DNA from: JAHEEL01 sp963836085
GTDB taxonomy: Bacteria; Actinomycetota; Acidimicrobiia; Spongiisociales; UBA5794
DNA length: 64,000 bases
NCBI GenBank assembly: GCA_963836085.1
Contig: CAWIHT010000002.1
Location: forward strand, 230,545 to 294,544
Reading direction: 5' to 3'
The position numbers were made by a program, and so were the translations under genes. Numbering within the stretch: the first letter of the stretch is position 1; each line of letters opens with the position of its first letter. Positions 16,244 to 25,443 of the stretch are shown one piece after another. A model generated the notes under the pieces. That model worked only from the letters and a program-made list of their open reading frames with translations. It searched no databases and had not been told where the DNA came from.

Positions 16244-18475
16244 ATGACCGCATTGGTCGCACGGCTGCGCTCCATCGGAGCGAACGACGGCAAGGGCCTT
16301 GGCACGTTCGTCGGAGTCTTCACTCCGTCGATCCTCACCATCCTCGGCGTCATCCTCTATCTGCGCGCTGGATGGGTCGTCGGAAACGTCGGCCTCGTCG
16401 GTGCCCTCGCCATCGTGGTGCTGGCGAACCTCATCACCCTTGCCACGGCGCTGTCGGTGTCGTCCGTGGCTACCAACATGGAGGTGGGGCCCGGCGGTGC
16501 GTACTACATCATCTCGCGCAGCCTCGGCGTCGAGATTGGTGCCGCCATCGGCCTGCCGCTGTTCCTCGCCCAGGCGTTCTCGATCACGCTCTACGCCTAC
16601 GGTCTTGCGGAGTCGCTCCAATACGTGTGGTCCGACCTTCCGCAGATGCCGGTCGCCGCAGTCACCGTTCTCCTGGTTGCGCTGCTTGCCGCACGCGGCG
16701 CCGGAGTCGCCCTCCGACTGCAGCTGCCGATCATGGTTGCGATCGCACTCTCGCTGATCGTGCTTTTCATCGGCGTCGCCAGATCGGTGCCGGAAAGCGT
16801 CGACCTTGTCGCCCGTGTCCGCGACCCAGTGAGCTTCTGGGCCGTGTTCGCTGTGTTCTTCCCCGCGGTGACCGGGATCATGGCCGGGATCTCGCTATCG
16901 GGCGATCTCAAGAACCCAACCCGATCGATCCCGAAGGGCACGATCGCTGCGGTGCTCGTCGGATTCGCTGTGTACGTGGGAGTCACCATCGGGCTGGCAC
17001 TCGTGGCGTCGCCGGAGGCGCTGGTCAACGAACCGCTCATCTGGTTCACGATCGCCGGCGGGCTTGCCTTCCTGATCTTCCCCGGCCTGTGGGGAGCGAT
17101 CTTCTCCTCCGCAGTCGGCAGTGTGCTGGGGGCTCCCCGAACGCTCGAGGCGCTGGTCAACGATCGCATCTTGCCCGCTCCGTTCGCCGCCAAGATCGGG
17201 AGGATTCAGGGTCCGGGCGTGCCGCTGCTGATCACGACTGCGATCGCGTTCCTCGCAGTAGGCCTCGGCGGCCTCAACGCAGTCGCGCCCATCCTCACCA
17301 TGTTCTTCCTGACGACGTACGGCATGGTCAACCTCGTCGCCGGACTCGAGCGGCTCAGCGGCGATCCGTCGTTCCGGCCAACGATGAAGGTGCACTGGGC
17401 CATCTCGCTCGGCGGCGCTGCGGCGTGCTTCTGGGCCATGTTCCTCATCAACCCGGTGGCCTCGTTGCTTGCACTCATCATCGAATTGGGGATCTACCTG
17501 CTGGTGCGTCGGCGGGCGCTGACGGCACGCTGGGGCGACGTGCGCCGCAGCGCGTTGGTCTCGTTCGTCCGCTCGACCGTGCTGCAGCTGCGGCGCCTTC
17601 CTGAGGAGCCCCGTAACTGGCGACCGAACATCCTGATGTTCACCACCGACCCCGAGCGAGATCTCCCGACCGCCCGATTCGCGAACTGGCTCGTCCAAGA
17701 TCGCGGGATCCTGACCGTGAACCAACTGATTGAGGGATCCATCGCCGACCACGTGCATCAGCTCCCGGACGCCGTGCACGATCTGAATGTCTCACTCGAA
17801 CGGGCCGGGCTGACCGGATTCGGCGAGGTGGAGATCGTTCCGGACATCGCCCGGGGCATGGTGTCGGTCGCACAGTCGAACGGCATCGCCGGGATCGCAT
17901 CGAATACGGTGCTGTTCGGCTGGCGGGAGCGGCGCGACGAGATGGCGACTGTGCTGCGGGCCATCGAAGACCTTTCGCTCCTCAAGAAGTCGAGCGTGAT
18001 CTGCCGGCCCGTTCCTCAGCGCCTCGCTCCCACCGGGCGGTCGATCAACGTGTGGTGGGGCGGGATGCAGCAGAATGGAGATTTGCTCGTCCTCTTCGCC
18101 CACCTGCTCTCACTCGACCCCGGGTGGCGTGACGCCAAGATCAGCATCAAGTCGATCGCGACCTCGGACATGATGGCCCAGCGGACCGAGCGCTCACTCG
18201 ACGCGATGCTCAAAGCCGCACGAATCGGGGCCGAGTTCGAGGTAATCCGCAAGCCCGAGGGCCAGTCGATTCAAGAGATCATCCACAGCCGATCGAAGGA
18301 CGCCGAGGTGGTGTTCCTCGGCATGAAGGAGATCGAACCGGACGAGGCCGAAGGGCAGGTTGATCGCTTGCTCGACCTGATGTCGGGATTGCAGACGGTT
18401 CTGCTGGTCCGCAACTCCGGTCAATTCCGGGGCCAACTCCTCGGAGTCGAGCCGGCGACAACCCATCTGGTTTAG
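16244..18475 (+). CDS. SLC12-type (cation-chloride cotransporter-like) APC superfamily permease
   Basis: 743 residues: about 12 transmembrane helices over the first ~430 residues, then a soluble C-terminal domain of about 300. The first helices (GVFTPSILTILGVILYLRAGW) and GPGGAYYIISRSLG are the hallmark segments of the SLC12 cation-chloride cotransporter group rather than of ordinary amino acid permeases. The C-terminal domain (DRGILTVNQL, then AEVVFLGMKEIEPDE) resembles the cytosolic regulatory domain of that family. Bacterial members are thought to move K+/Cl- or amino acids; the substrate here is undetermined. Starts at an ATG and stands alone between arfB and the M16 peptidase gene. Confidence 0.86.
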   Translation: MTALVARLRSIGANDGKGLGTFVGVFTPSILTILGVILYLRAGWVVGNVGLVGALAIVVLANLITLATALSVSSVATNMEVGPGGAYYIISRSLGVEIGAAIGLPLFLAQAFSITLYAYGLAESLQYVWSDLPQMPVAAVTVLLVALLAARGAGVALRLQLPIMVAIALSLIVLFIGVARSVPESVDLVARVRDPVSFWAVFAVFFPAVTGIMAGISLSGDLKNPTRSIPKGTIAAVLVGFAVYVGVTIGLALVASPEALVNEPLIWFTIAGGLAFLIFPGLWGAIFSSAVGSVLGAPRTLEALVNDRILPAPFAAKIGRIQGPGVPLLITTAIAFLAVGLGGLNAVAPILTMFFLTTYGMVNLVAGLERLSGDPSFRPTMKVHWAISLGGAAACFWAMFLINPVASLLALIIELGIYLLVRRRALTARWGDVRRSALVSFVRSTVLQLRRLPEEPRNWRPNILMFTTDPERDLPTARFANWLVQDRGILTVNQLIEGSIADHVHQLPDAVHDLNVSLERAGLTGFGEVEIVPDIARGMVSVAQSNGIAGIASNTVLFGWRERRDEMATVLRAIEDLSLLKKSSVICRPVPQRLAPTGRSINVWWGGMQQNGDLLVLFAHLLSLDPGWRDAKISIKSIATSDMMAQRTERSLDAMLKAARIGAEFEVIRKPEGQSIQEIIHSRSKDAEVVFLGMKEIEPDEAEGQVDRLLDLMSGLQTVLLVRNSGQFRGQLLGVEPATTHLV

Positions 18476-18566
18476 AGGGCGTCCTCTCGGCGAGCGTCGA
18501 CAGCCGTTCTCGGACTCAGCGGCGACAGTCCGGGGTTCAGGGTGTATCTCCCTATCATCGACTCAT

Positions 18567-19817
18567 ATGCACTATGACCTCACGACGCTGCCCAACGGGC
18601 TGCGGATCATCTCCCAGGACATGCCCTCGCTGCGCTCTCTGTCGATCGGAGCGTGGGTCGGAACGGGGAGCCGCGACGAAACGCCCGTCGAAGCCGGGGC
18701 GAGCCACTTTCTCGAGCACCTGCTCTTCAAGGGTTCGGACACCTGGTCGGCGCGGAGGATCAGCGAGACCTTCGACGCGATCGGCGCACGTCACAACGCA
18801 TTCACCTCCAAGGAGTACACCTGCTACTGGGCACGCGTTCGAGACGCCGATCTCGACCTCGGCGTAGAGATCCTCGGTGAGATGATTCAGCGACCGGCCT
18901 TCCGTCAGGAGGAGATCGACAACGAGCGCGGCGTCGTCCTCGAAGAGATCAACATGAACGAGGACGACCCGACCGACGTCGCCCACGAGCAGTTCATCAC
19001 CGCCTTGTGGGGGGATCATCCGTTGGCGCCACCGATTCTTGGCACCAGAGACTCGATCACCACGATGACGCGTGACACGATCAGCGGATACTGGGGTCGG
19101 CGGTACGCGCCGGAGTCGACGGTGATCGCCGCGGCAGGCCGGATCGACCACGCAACGCTGGTCGAGACGGTCGGACGTGCATTTGGCGGCTGGGAAGGAT
19201 CAGCGGATGGGAGAGACCTCTCGACGCCGGATCCGGAAACTCGCGTCGCCGTCCGCCATCGCGACACCGAGCAGGCTCACCTCATTCTCGGTGGACCAAG
19301 CATCACCCGTGACGACGACCGCCGCTATGCGTTGCTCATCGCTGACCACGTACTTGGGGGCGGCATGTCGAGCCGCCTGTTCCGGGAGATCCGCGAATCA
19401 CGCGGTCTCGCCTACGCGGTCCACGCATTCCGGATGCCGTTCACCGACGCCGGTGCGAGTGCCGTCTACGTTGGTACGACACCGTCTCAGACGGCCGAGG
19501 TGCTCAAGTTGGCGCGAGCCGAGATGGACAAGATGATGGAGTCTGGCGTCACGGACGAGGAACTCCAACGGGCAAAAGGCCACATCCAGGGCTCGCTCGC
19601 AATCTCTCTCGAGGATGCCGACGGTCGCATGAACCGCCTGGGACGCACCGAGATCTCCGGCATGGAGCACCGATCGGTCGACGAAATCGTCGAACTGGTC
19701 GACGCCGTCACAGCAGACGATGTCGTCGAGGTTTCGCGGGCCGCGTTCGGGGGGCCGTACGTCCTCGGGGCCACCGGGCCGTTCCAGAACGCCGATCTCG
19801 AGGAGTTCGTCCAATGA
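18567..19817 (+). CDS. M16 family zinc metallopeptidase (processing-peptidase-like)
   Basis: 416 residues, two M16 half-domains. The inverted zinc motif HFLEH (H47-x-x-E50-H51) is intact, with a downstream acidic segment (ERGVVLEEINMNEDDP) carrying the third ligand. The second half contains VLGGGMSSRLFREIRESRGLAY, conserved in the family. In actinobacteria this peptidase typically lies upstream of dapB; here the two genes overlap by four bases (ATGA), implying translational coupling. Natural substrates of the actinobacterial enzyme are not established. Confidence 0.93.
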   Translation: MHYDLTTLPNGLRIISQDMPSLRSLSIGAWVGTGSRDETPVEAGASHFLEHLLFKGSDTWSARRISETFDAIGARHNAFTSKEYTCYWARVRDADLDLGVEILGEMIQRPAFRQEEIDNERGVVLEEINMNEDDPTDVAHEQFITALWGDHPLAPPILGTRDSITTMTRDTISGYWGRRYAPESTVIAAAGRIDHATLVETVGRAFGGWEGSADGRDLSTPDPETRVAVRHRDTEQAHLILGGPSITRDDDRRYALLIADHVLGGGMSSRLFREIRESRGLAYAVHAFRMPFTDAGASAVYVGTTPSQTAEVLKLARAEMDKMMESGVTDEELQRAKGHIQGSLAISLEDADGRMNRLGRTEISGMEHRSVDEIVELVDAVTADDVVEVSRAAFGGPYVLGATGPFQNADLEEFVQ

Positions 19818-20572
19818 TCATCGCCGTGTCGGGGGCCGGTGGGCGGATGGGGAGCCTGGTCGCTCAGACCGTGGCGAACGCGGCCGAATTCGAACTCGGA
19901 CCGCTCTACGACCCGCGCGCCGCCGGGTCGGTCATCGCAGGAGAGACCGTCGGCGACGACCCGATCGCTTTGGCCGGTTCCGATGTCGTGGTCGAATTCA
20001 CCGAACCAGACGTCGTGATGGAGAACCTCGGCACCTGGCGGGATCTCAGAATCAACGCGGTGGTCGGCACCTCCGGTTTCGACGCTGTGCGGATCGCGAC
20101 GCTTCGCTCGCAATGGGGGAGTGGCCCGCCGAACTGTCTCGTGGTGCCGAACTTCTCGATCGGAGCCGTCGTGATGATGCGGCTCTCGGAGATCGCGGCT
20201 CCCCACTTCGCCGCTGCCGAGGTCATCGAACTTCACCACGACCACAAAGTTGACGCGCCATCCGGGACCGCCATCGCAACGGCCGAGCGCATTGCGAACA
20301 GCGCGGACCAGCACAGGGCCGTCGACTCGGTCGAACTCATCCCGGGCGCCCGCGGAGCGGACACGTCCGGTATCCCCGTCCACGCTGTGCGACTGCCTGG
20401 TCTTGTCGCTCATCAGCACGTCCTGTTCGGCGGCGTCGGCGAGACACTGACGATCCGACACGACACGACAGACCGAACGGCGTTCATGCCGGGAGTCCTC
20501 GCGGCAATCCGGGCCGTCGCAGGGCTTGACACGCCGGTCACCATCGGCCTCGAGTCCGTCCTCGGAATCTGA
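19814..20572 (+). CDS. dapB: 4-hydroxy-tetrahydrodipicolinate reductase
   Basis: 252 residues; NAD(P)H-dependent reduction step of the diaminopimelate/lysine pathway. Seen: Rossmann GAGGRMG at the N-terminus, EFTEPD, the family signature ELHHDHKVDAPSGTA with the catalytic His and the Lys of the substrate site, and a C-terminal FGGVGETLTIRHD block. The ATG overlaps the M16 peptidase stop by four bases. It works with dapA (22 kb) and dapF (41 kb) in this window. Confidence 0.95.
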   Translation: MIIAVSGAGGRMGSLVAQTVANAAEFELGPLYDPRAAGSVIAGETVGDDPIALAGSDVVVEFTEPDVVMENLGTWRDLRINAVVGTSGFDAVRIATLRSQWGSGPPNCLVVPNFSIGAVVMMRLSEIAAPHFAAAEVIELHHDHKVDAPSGTAIATAERIANSADQHRAVDSVELIPGARGADTSGIPVHAVRLPGLVAHQHVLFGGVGETLTIRHDTTDRTAFMPGVLAAIRAVAGLDTPVTIGLESVLGI

Positions 20573-20594
20573 GAGTCGGACCGAGAGTCAGTCC

Positions 20595-21146
20595 TCAGCG
20601 TGCGAGCCGGATCGGCCCGCGGTTGTATGGCTTGAGGCCTTGCTTGTCGCTGTAGAAGGTTCGAGCTTCATCCATCCAGCGGTCGGGGTCTCCATCGACG
20701 GTGAGGCACGGACCCAATCCCAACTGCTTGGTCTCCGCATCGACGAAGCCCATGAGGATCGGAACACCGGCACCATCGGCAATACGCCAGAAGCCCGACT
20801 TCCAGGCGGATCCGCCGGCGCGAGTTCCCTCGGGGGCGATAGCGAGGACCAGAGAGTCGGTTTGGTTGAAGGCCGAGATCGTGGTGGCGACGATCGCTCT
20901 GGCCCCGCCCTGAACCGCGATGCCACCCCATCTTCGCAACAACCAGCCCAACGGACCGACGAAGAGTCCTTCATGCATGAGGAATCGGGTCTGGAGGCCG
21001 AAGTGCCGGGCGATCGCCAGGTATACGAAGAAGTCCCAATTCGAGGTGTGGGGGTATCCAATGACGACCAGCTTGGGTTGATCGGGAACGCCCCCGACGA
21101 AGGTCCACCCGGTGAGCCGGAAGTATGTCTCGCTGAGCCACTTCAT
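20595..21146 (-). CDS. Lysophospholipid-type acyltransferase (PlsC family)
   Basis: 183 residues. The PlsC/LPLAT catalytic motif H-x4-D is HTSNWD (H33 to D38), and the phosphate-binding motif is PEGTR (E106-R109). The protein is short and resembles the small glycerol-acyltransferase-like subgroup that begins VVIGYPHTSNWDF. It probably transfers an acyl chain to a lipid acceptor at the membrane face, though the hydrophobic content is low. Convergent with dapB and directly downstream (divergently spaced) of the thioredoxin/TPR gene, from which a palindrome separates it. Confidence 0.84.
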   Translation of the reverse strand: MKWLSETYFRLTGWTFVGGVPDQPKLVVIGYPHTSNWDFFVYLAIARHFGLQTRFLMHEGLFVGPLGWLLRRWGGIAVQGGARAIVATTISAFNQTDSLVLAIAPEGTRAGGSAWKSGFWRIADGAGVPILMGFVDAETKQLGLGPCLTVDGDPDRWMDEARTFYSDKQGLKPYNRGPIRLAR

Positions 21147-21179
21147 CGGTCAAACGCTACCCCTCCCACCCAACGTCGC

Positions 21180-21192
21180 GAACCCAGGGTTC
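21180..21192. repeat. GAACCC-A-GGGTTC palindrome
   Basis: A perfect six-plus-six palindrome in the 54-base gap between the thioredoxin/TPR gene end and the acyltransferase start. Read on the minus strand it shares fifteen bases (GAACCCTGGGTTCGC) with a larger palindrome upstream of recA at 35907-35933. Confidence 0.5.
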
Positions 21193-21200
21193 TCGGAGTG

Positions 21201-22046
21201 TCAGAAGAGGGCGCTTGCAAGTTGCCGGCGGTAGGTCTGGGTCAACGGGTGCTCGTCGCCGAGGACGCCGAAGATGTCGAGCATCGCCGTGCGCGCTTCG
21301 TCCTTGAGCGGCCCCTTCGCTCGAACGATTGAAAGGAGGCGATCCAGCGCCGGCTCATACTCGGCTCGAGCGGCGAGCGCCTTGGCGAGTTCGATGCGCA
21401 GACTCTCATCATCGGGATCGGCTGCGACACGGGCCTCGAGTTCTGCGAGATCGCCCCCCTTTGACGCCTTCAGCCTGGCCGCCGAGTTGAGCCGGTCGAC
21501 TTCGGCATCGGGCACGAGACGGCCCAGCACAATGAGCGCTTCGTCCGTCTCTCCTCGGTCGATGAGGAGCGAGGCCAGGCTGGTGCCAGCCTCCGAGTGA
21601 TCCGGCTTCTGATCCAGAACCTGCCGGAGGATGTGCTCGGCGGTGACTCCGTCATCGGAGAGTTGTGCGGTGCGGGCCTGGTCCACCATGAGATCGAGTT
21701 CGGAGGGGAGGACGCCCTCGATCCACCCGCGGACCGCCGGCTCAGGCAATGCTCCGGTGAACGAATCGACCACCGTGCCGTCGCGGAACGCAAGGACCAT
21801 CGGAATGCCCTGGACGCCGTACTGGGCCGCCAACTCCTGGTTCGCATCAACGTCGACCTTGACGAGTTCGAAGGCGCCTCCGGATTCGGCAGCGACCTTC
21901 TCGAGGATGGGGCCAAGGATCCGGCATGGCTGACACCATTCGGCCCAGAAATCGACAACGACCGGAACTTCACGGCTCCGTTGGAGCACTTCCTGTGGGA
22001 AGTTCGTGGTGTCTACGTCCTTCACAAAATCGCTCGGAGTGGTCAT
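21201..22046 (-). CDS. Thioredoxin-domain TPR protein (YbbN/CnoX-like)
   Basis: 281 residues. N-terminal thioredoxin fold with active site W-C-Q-P-C (C38, C41) in place of the usual WCGPC, followed by two or more tetratricopeptide-like helical repeats to the C-terminus (LLIDRGETDEALIVLGRL). This is the architecture of YbbN/CnoX, a holdase that forms mixed disulphides with and protects proteins under oxidative stress, delivering them to GroEL. The ATG used begins MTTPSDFVKDVDTTNF, the usual family start; a longer open frame upstream lies antisense to dapA and was rejected. Divergent from dapA. Confidence 0.9.
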   Translation of the reverse strand: MTTPSDFVKDVDTTNFPQEVLQRSREVPVVVDFWAEWCQPCRILGPILEKVAAESGGAFELVKVDVDANQELAAQYGVQGIPMVLAFRDGTVVDSFTGALPEPAVRGWIEGVLPSELDLMVDQARTAQLSDDGVTAEHILRQVLDQKPDHSEAGTSLASLLIDRGETDEALIVLGRLVPDAEVDRLNSAARLKASKGGDLAELEARVAADPDDESLRIELAKALAARAEYEPALDRLLSIVRAKGPLKDEARTAMLDIFGVLGDEHPLTQTYRRQLASALF

Positions 22047-22088
22047 AGAGTCAAGAATACCGGGGGGCCTCCTGCTACCGTCGTGGGC

Positions 22089-22985
22089 ATGGAGAGCAGA
22101 CCCGAAGCACCCTTTGGCCAGGTCCTGACCGCCGTCATCACGCCGTTCGGCGACGACGGATCCATCGACTACGGAACGTTCTGGCGGCTGACCCGCTTCC
22201 TCGCCGATCACGGCTCGGACGGGATCGTCGTCGGCGGAACGACCGGAGAGTCTCCGACGCTCTCGAAGGTCGAGAAAGTCGCCCTCTTCAAGGCCGCCGT
22301 CGATGCCGCCGGCGATCGGATGAAGGTGATCGCAGGCGCCGGAACCTACGACACACGCGAGTCGGTTGAGCTCGCCCAACGCGCCGCCGACTCGGGAGTC
22401 CACGGGATCATGGCGGTGACGCCCTACTACTCGAAGCCGCCGCAGGAAGGCCTGTTCCGGCACTTCTCCGCGATTGCGGACGCGACCGAGCTTCCGTTGA
22501 TGCTCTACAACATCCCGGGCCGCACCTGCCGCATCATTGAGATCGATACGCTCGTCCGGCTCGCCGCCCACCCGAATATCGTCGCCGTCAAGGACGCCGT
22601 CGACGACCTCGACTTCACTCGTCGGGCGCTCGAGGCCCTACCGGAGGGATTCGCCGTCTACACCGGTTCCGACAGCATGACTCGCGAGGTGGTCCGGATG
22701 GGCGGCGTCGGCGTGGTCTCGGTTGCCGCCCACCTTGCCGGCGACCAGATCAAGGCCATGGTTGATGCTGCGGTTGGTGGCAACGACGAGTTGGCCGACC
22801 ACATCAACGGCGAGCTTGGGCCCCTCTTCGAGGCACTCTTTCTCGAGCCGAATCCGATGCCCCTCAAGGCCGGACTCGACCTCGCATGGGATCCGGTCGG
22901 GGATCCACGGCTTCCCCTCATCCCGGCTTCGAACGACACGAGAGTGGCTATCGAGCGCGCTCTCGCAGCATTGAGCGGAACGTGA
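22089..22985 (+). CDS. dapA: 4-hydroxy-tetrahydrodipicolinate synthase
   Basis: 298 residues. Condenses pyruvate with aspartate semialdehyde in lysine/diaminopimelate synthesis. Schiff-base lysine is K168 in NIVAVKDA, the catalytic Tyr is in LMLYNIPGRT (Y140) and the substrate-triad threonines are T51-T52 in GGTTGES. Start ATG precedes MESRPEAPFGQVLTAVITPF; the open frame extends upstream but only through the divergent thioredoxin gene. It overlaps rnj by four bases (GTGA), the conserved actinobacterial dapA-rnj pair. Confidence 0.96.
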   Translation: MESRPEAPFGQVLTAVITPFGDDGSIDYGTFWRLTRFLADHGSDGIVVGGTTGESPTLSKVEKVALFKAAVDAAGDRMKVIAGAGTYDTRESVELAQRAADSGVHGIMAVTPYYSKPPQEGLFRHFSAIADATELPLMLYNIPGRTCRIIEIDTLVRLAAHPNIVAVKDAVDDLDFTRRALEALPEGFAVYTGSDSMTREVVRMGGVGVVSVAAHLAGDQIKAMVDAAVGGNDELADHINGELGPLFEALFLEPNPMPLKAGLDLAWDPVGDPRLPLIPASNDTRVAIERALAALSGT

Positions 22986-24610
22986 GCGTCCGAGTCGCCT
23001 TCCACGGCGGCCTCGGCGAGATCGGCCGGAACTGCGCGACGATCGAGATCGACGGCCGCATCGCAATGGTCGATGCGGGCCTCATGTTCCCCGAAGAAGA
23101 CATGCTCGGCGTGGACCTCGTGCTGCCCGACTATTCGTCGGTCACGGACCGGGGTGACGCACTCTCTTTCGTGGCACTCACCCACGGCCACGAAGACCAC
23201 ATTGGTTCGCTCGGCTACCTGCTGCGCGAACGGAACGTGCCCGTCTACGGCACGGCCCTCACGACGGAACTCGCGAAGTCACGTGTTGCCGAACTTGGTA
23301 TCACCGGCGATTTCCGAACTGTCCAGACGGGCACGTGGATCGAACACGGCGACTTCCGCTTCGCCTTCATCCCCGTCACCCACTCCGTTCCGGATGCCAC
23401 CGGAATCGCGTTCGAGACTCCGGAGGGCATCATCGTCCACACCGGTGACTTCAAGCTTGACCCGACGCCGATCGACGGCGTGACCACCGATCTGCAGAGC
23501 TTCGCCGGCTTTGGGCGCCGCGGCGTGCGGTTGCTCCTCGCAGACTCCACGAACGCGGAACGCCCGGGGGTTGTCGACTCGGAGCGGACCGTCGGCGTAC
23601 GCATCGGCGAACTCGTCCATGAAGCCGAAGGGCGTGTGCTCATTGCGTGCTTCGCGAGCCACCTCCATCGCGTGCAGCAGGCGGTCAACGCTGCCGTCGA
23701 AGACGGGCGCAAGATCGCGTTCCTCGGGAGATCGATGCTCCGGATCAGCGAAATCGCCGGCCAGATCGGCGCGCTCGACATCCCCGAGGGGAGTCTGGTC
23801 GAACTCAAGGAACTGTTGAACATGCCGCCGGAGAAGACGGCCGTGATCTCGACTGGGAGCCAGGGCGAACCGTTCGCTGCGCTGTCGCTGATGGCGGCGG
23901 GGGAGCATCGGGCCATCACGCTCAACCCCACCGACACGGTGATCATCTCGGCGACGCCGATCCCCGGCAACGAGAAGCGGGTGTCGAAGGTGATCAACAA
24001 CCTCTCGAAGGCCGGGGTCACCATTCACCATGGCCGGAACACGCACGTCCACGTGTCCGGTCACGCCGCCGCCGAAGAGCTCAAGGTGCTGTACAACGTG
24101 GTCCGCCCCCAAGCGGTTGTACCCGTCCATGGCGAGTTCCGGCATCTCTACGCCAACGCGGAGATTGCGGAACTGGTCGGCGTTCCCGAAGTTGCGGTGT
24201 GCGAAGACGGGGATGTCGTCGTTCTCGAGGACGGCGAGATGCGGGTGGAGCGCGGTGCAGTCTCGTCTGGCTACGTCTACGTCGACGGTCTCGAAGTCGG
24301 CGAAGACGAAGGCGTGCTGCGCGACCGCCGACACCTGGCGGACGATGGCGTGATCCTCGTGACGATCGGAGTCGACACTCGCAAGGGCGACATCGTGTTC
24401 GGGCCCGAGGTCGACAGTCACGGTGTCACCGGCGATTCGCAGGAGCTTCACGATGCCGTGCAGGCGCGGGTCGTGCAGGGGCTGGAGACACTCGATCGAC
24501 CGCTCGACGCCGACGCCCTGCGAAGCCGGATGCGCAACGCGGCACGCAAGGCCGTGCAATCGCACATCAAGCGTCGCCCCGTCGTGTTCCCGATCGTCAT
24601 CGAAGTCTGA
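22982..24610 (+). CDS. rnj: Ribonuclease J
   Basis: 542 residues. Metallo-beta-lactamase/beta-CASP RNase with HxHxDH at H68-G-H70-E-D72-H73, further ligand segments (VTHSVPDATGI, VHTGDFK) and the beta-CASP motifs (FASHLHRVQQ, STGSQGEP, HVSGHAA). RNase J combines 5'-3' exo- and endonuclease activity in mRNA decay and rRNA maturation. The GTG start (SVRVAFHGGLGEIGRN) overlaps the dapA stop. The genome also carries RNase Y, so two decay nucleases coexist. Confidence 0.96.
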   Translation: MSVRVAFHGGLGEIGRNCATIEIDGRIAMVDAGLMFPEEDMLGVDLVLPDYSSVTDRGDALSFVALTHGHEDHIGSLGYLLRERNVPVYGTALTTELAKSRVAELGITGDFRTVQTGTWIEHGDFRFAFIPVTHSVPDATGIAFETPEGIIVHTGDFKLDPTPIDGVTTDLQSFAGFGRRGVRLLLADSTNAERPGVVDSERTVGVRIGELVHEAEGRVLIACFASHLHRVQQAVNAAVEDGRKIAFLGRSMLRISEIAGQIGALDIPEGSLVELKELLNMPPEKTAVISTGSQGEPFAALSLMAAGEHRAITLNPTDTVIISATPIPGNEKRVSKVINNLSKAGVTIHHGRNTHVHVSGHAAAEELKVLYNVVRPQAVVPVHGEFRHLYANAEIAELVGVPEVAVCEDGDVVVLEDGEMRVERGAVSSGYVYVDGLEVGEDEGVLRDRRHLADDGVILVTIGVDTRKGDIVFGPEVDSHGVTGDSQELHDAVQARVVQGLETLDRPLDADALRSRMRNAARKAVQSHIKRRPVVFPIVIEV

Positions 24611-24794
24611 GAGACGAGTCGCCGGTCGCCGGCTGCGAGCTACGAGCAAGCCAGCAGTTGAAGCGGAAGCGATGCGGTCCTCACGTTCCAACCTGGAACC
24701 CGGAATTGTCTGCCGCTCTCGGCGGCCAGGAGACCGACGCCAATGCCACTCCGCGACAGCGTGGGATGCCGGCTCGTGGCTCGCGACCCGTAGC

Positions 24795-25259
24795 TCAGCC
24801 GCTACAGGCGGCGAAGCGGGCGTAGAACTGGAAGAACCCCTCGTAGATGCGGCCGGTATTCACAACCGTGGTGCTGCCGGGCAGCCAGGGGAGGTGACCG
24901 GGCGGTGCCGCCAGGTCGTAGAGGATTCCGTTCTCCTCGAGCCATTCGCGACCCTCGACCCAGCCGAGAGCAGCACCGAACGATCGCCAGGTATCGGTCC
25001 TTGGAAGATCGAGGCTTCGGGCCTCGGCCAACACAGCGGCCTGAGCGGCGAACCCAAAGCGTCCGTCCGAGGCTTCCCGCCACGCAGCGTCGATCGATCG
25101 GAGCAGATCGCACTCGACCGCCGCTGCCTCGTCGGCGTCGATCCCGGCGTAGCCGCCGATGTCAGCCTCGTCGATCAACAGCCGACGCGTCTCCAAGTCG
25201 GCAGCCTTCCATTCGCCGGCAGCGAGGAGGGCTCGTAGGGGTGAGGTGGAATCTGTCAT
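24795..25259 (-). CDS. GUN4-domain protein
   Basis: 154 residues that are almost entirely one GUN4 domain: LRALLAAGEWKAADLETRRLL, then DLLRSIDAAWREASDGRFGF followed by an AQ pair, and the C-terminal FGAALGWVEGREWL with LAAPPGHLPWLPG. GUN4 binds protoporphyrin IX and Mg-protoporphyrin and stimulates Mg-chelatase in oxygenic phototrophs; stand-alone or fused copies in heterotrophs are mostly uncharacterised. No chlorophyll genes lie in the window, so a porphyrin/haem-sensing or signalling role is only an inference. The start codon gives the domain without a leader. Convergent with rnj and divergent from ftsK. Confidence 0.85.
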   Translation of the reverse strand: MTDSTSPLRALLAAGEWKAADLETRRLLIDEADIGGYAGIDADEAAAVECDLLRSIDAAWREASDGRFGFAAQAAVLAEARSLDLPRTDTWRSFGAALGWVEGREWLEENGILYDLAAPPGHLPWLPGSTTVVNTGRIYEGFFQFYARFAACSG

Positions 25260-25443
25260 CCAGCAGAGGATAACGGGCGCCGGGGTAGCGCGAACGCGAA
25301 AATGTGACGCCGGCCGCTGCGCCCTCTCGCCGCCTGAAGCGTCGCGAACGTACGGCATGAACTACACCGATGTAACTCTTCGCGCGTGCAATCGCGCTAA
25401 GGGTGGTTCCACTCCGGACCCGGTTGAGGTATCGTTCGGTCCG

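Noticed and set aside
23279..24691. A 470-codon minus-strand open frame
   Set aside because: Lies wholly opposite RNase J, which has all catalytic motifs; the antisense product resembles no family.
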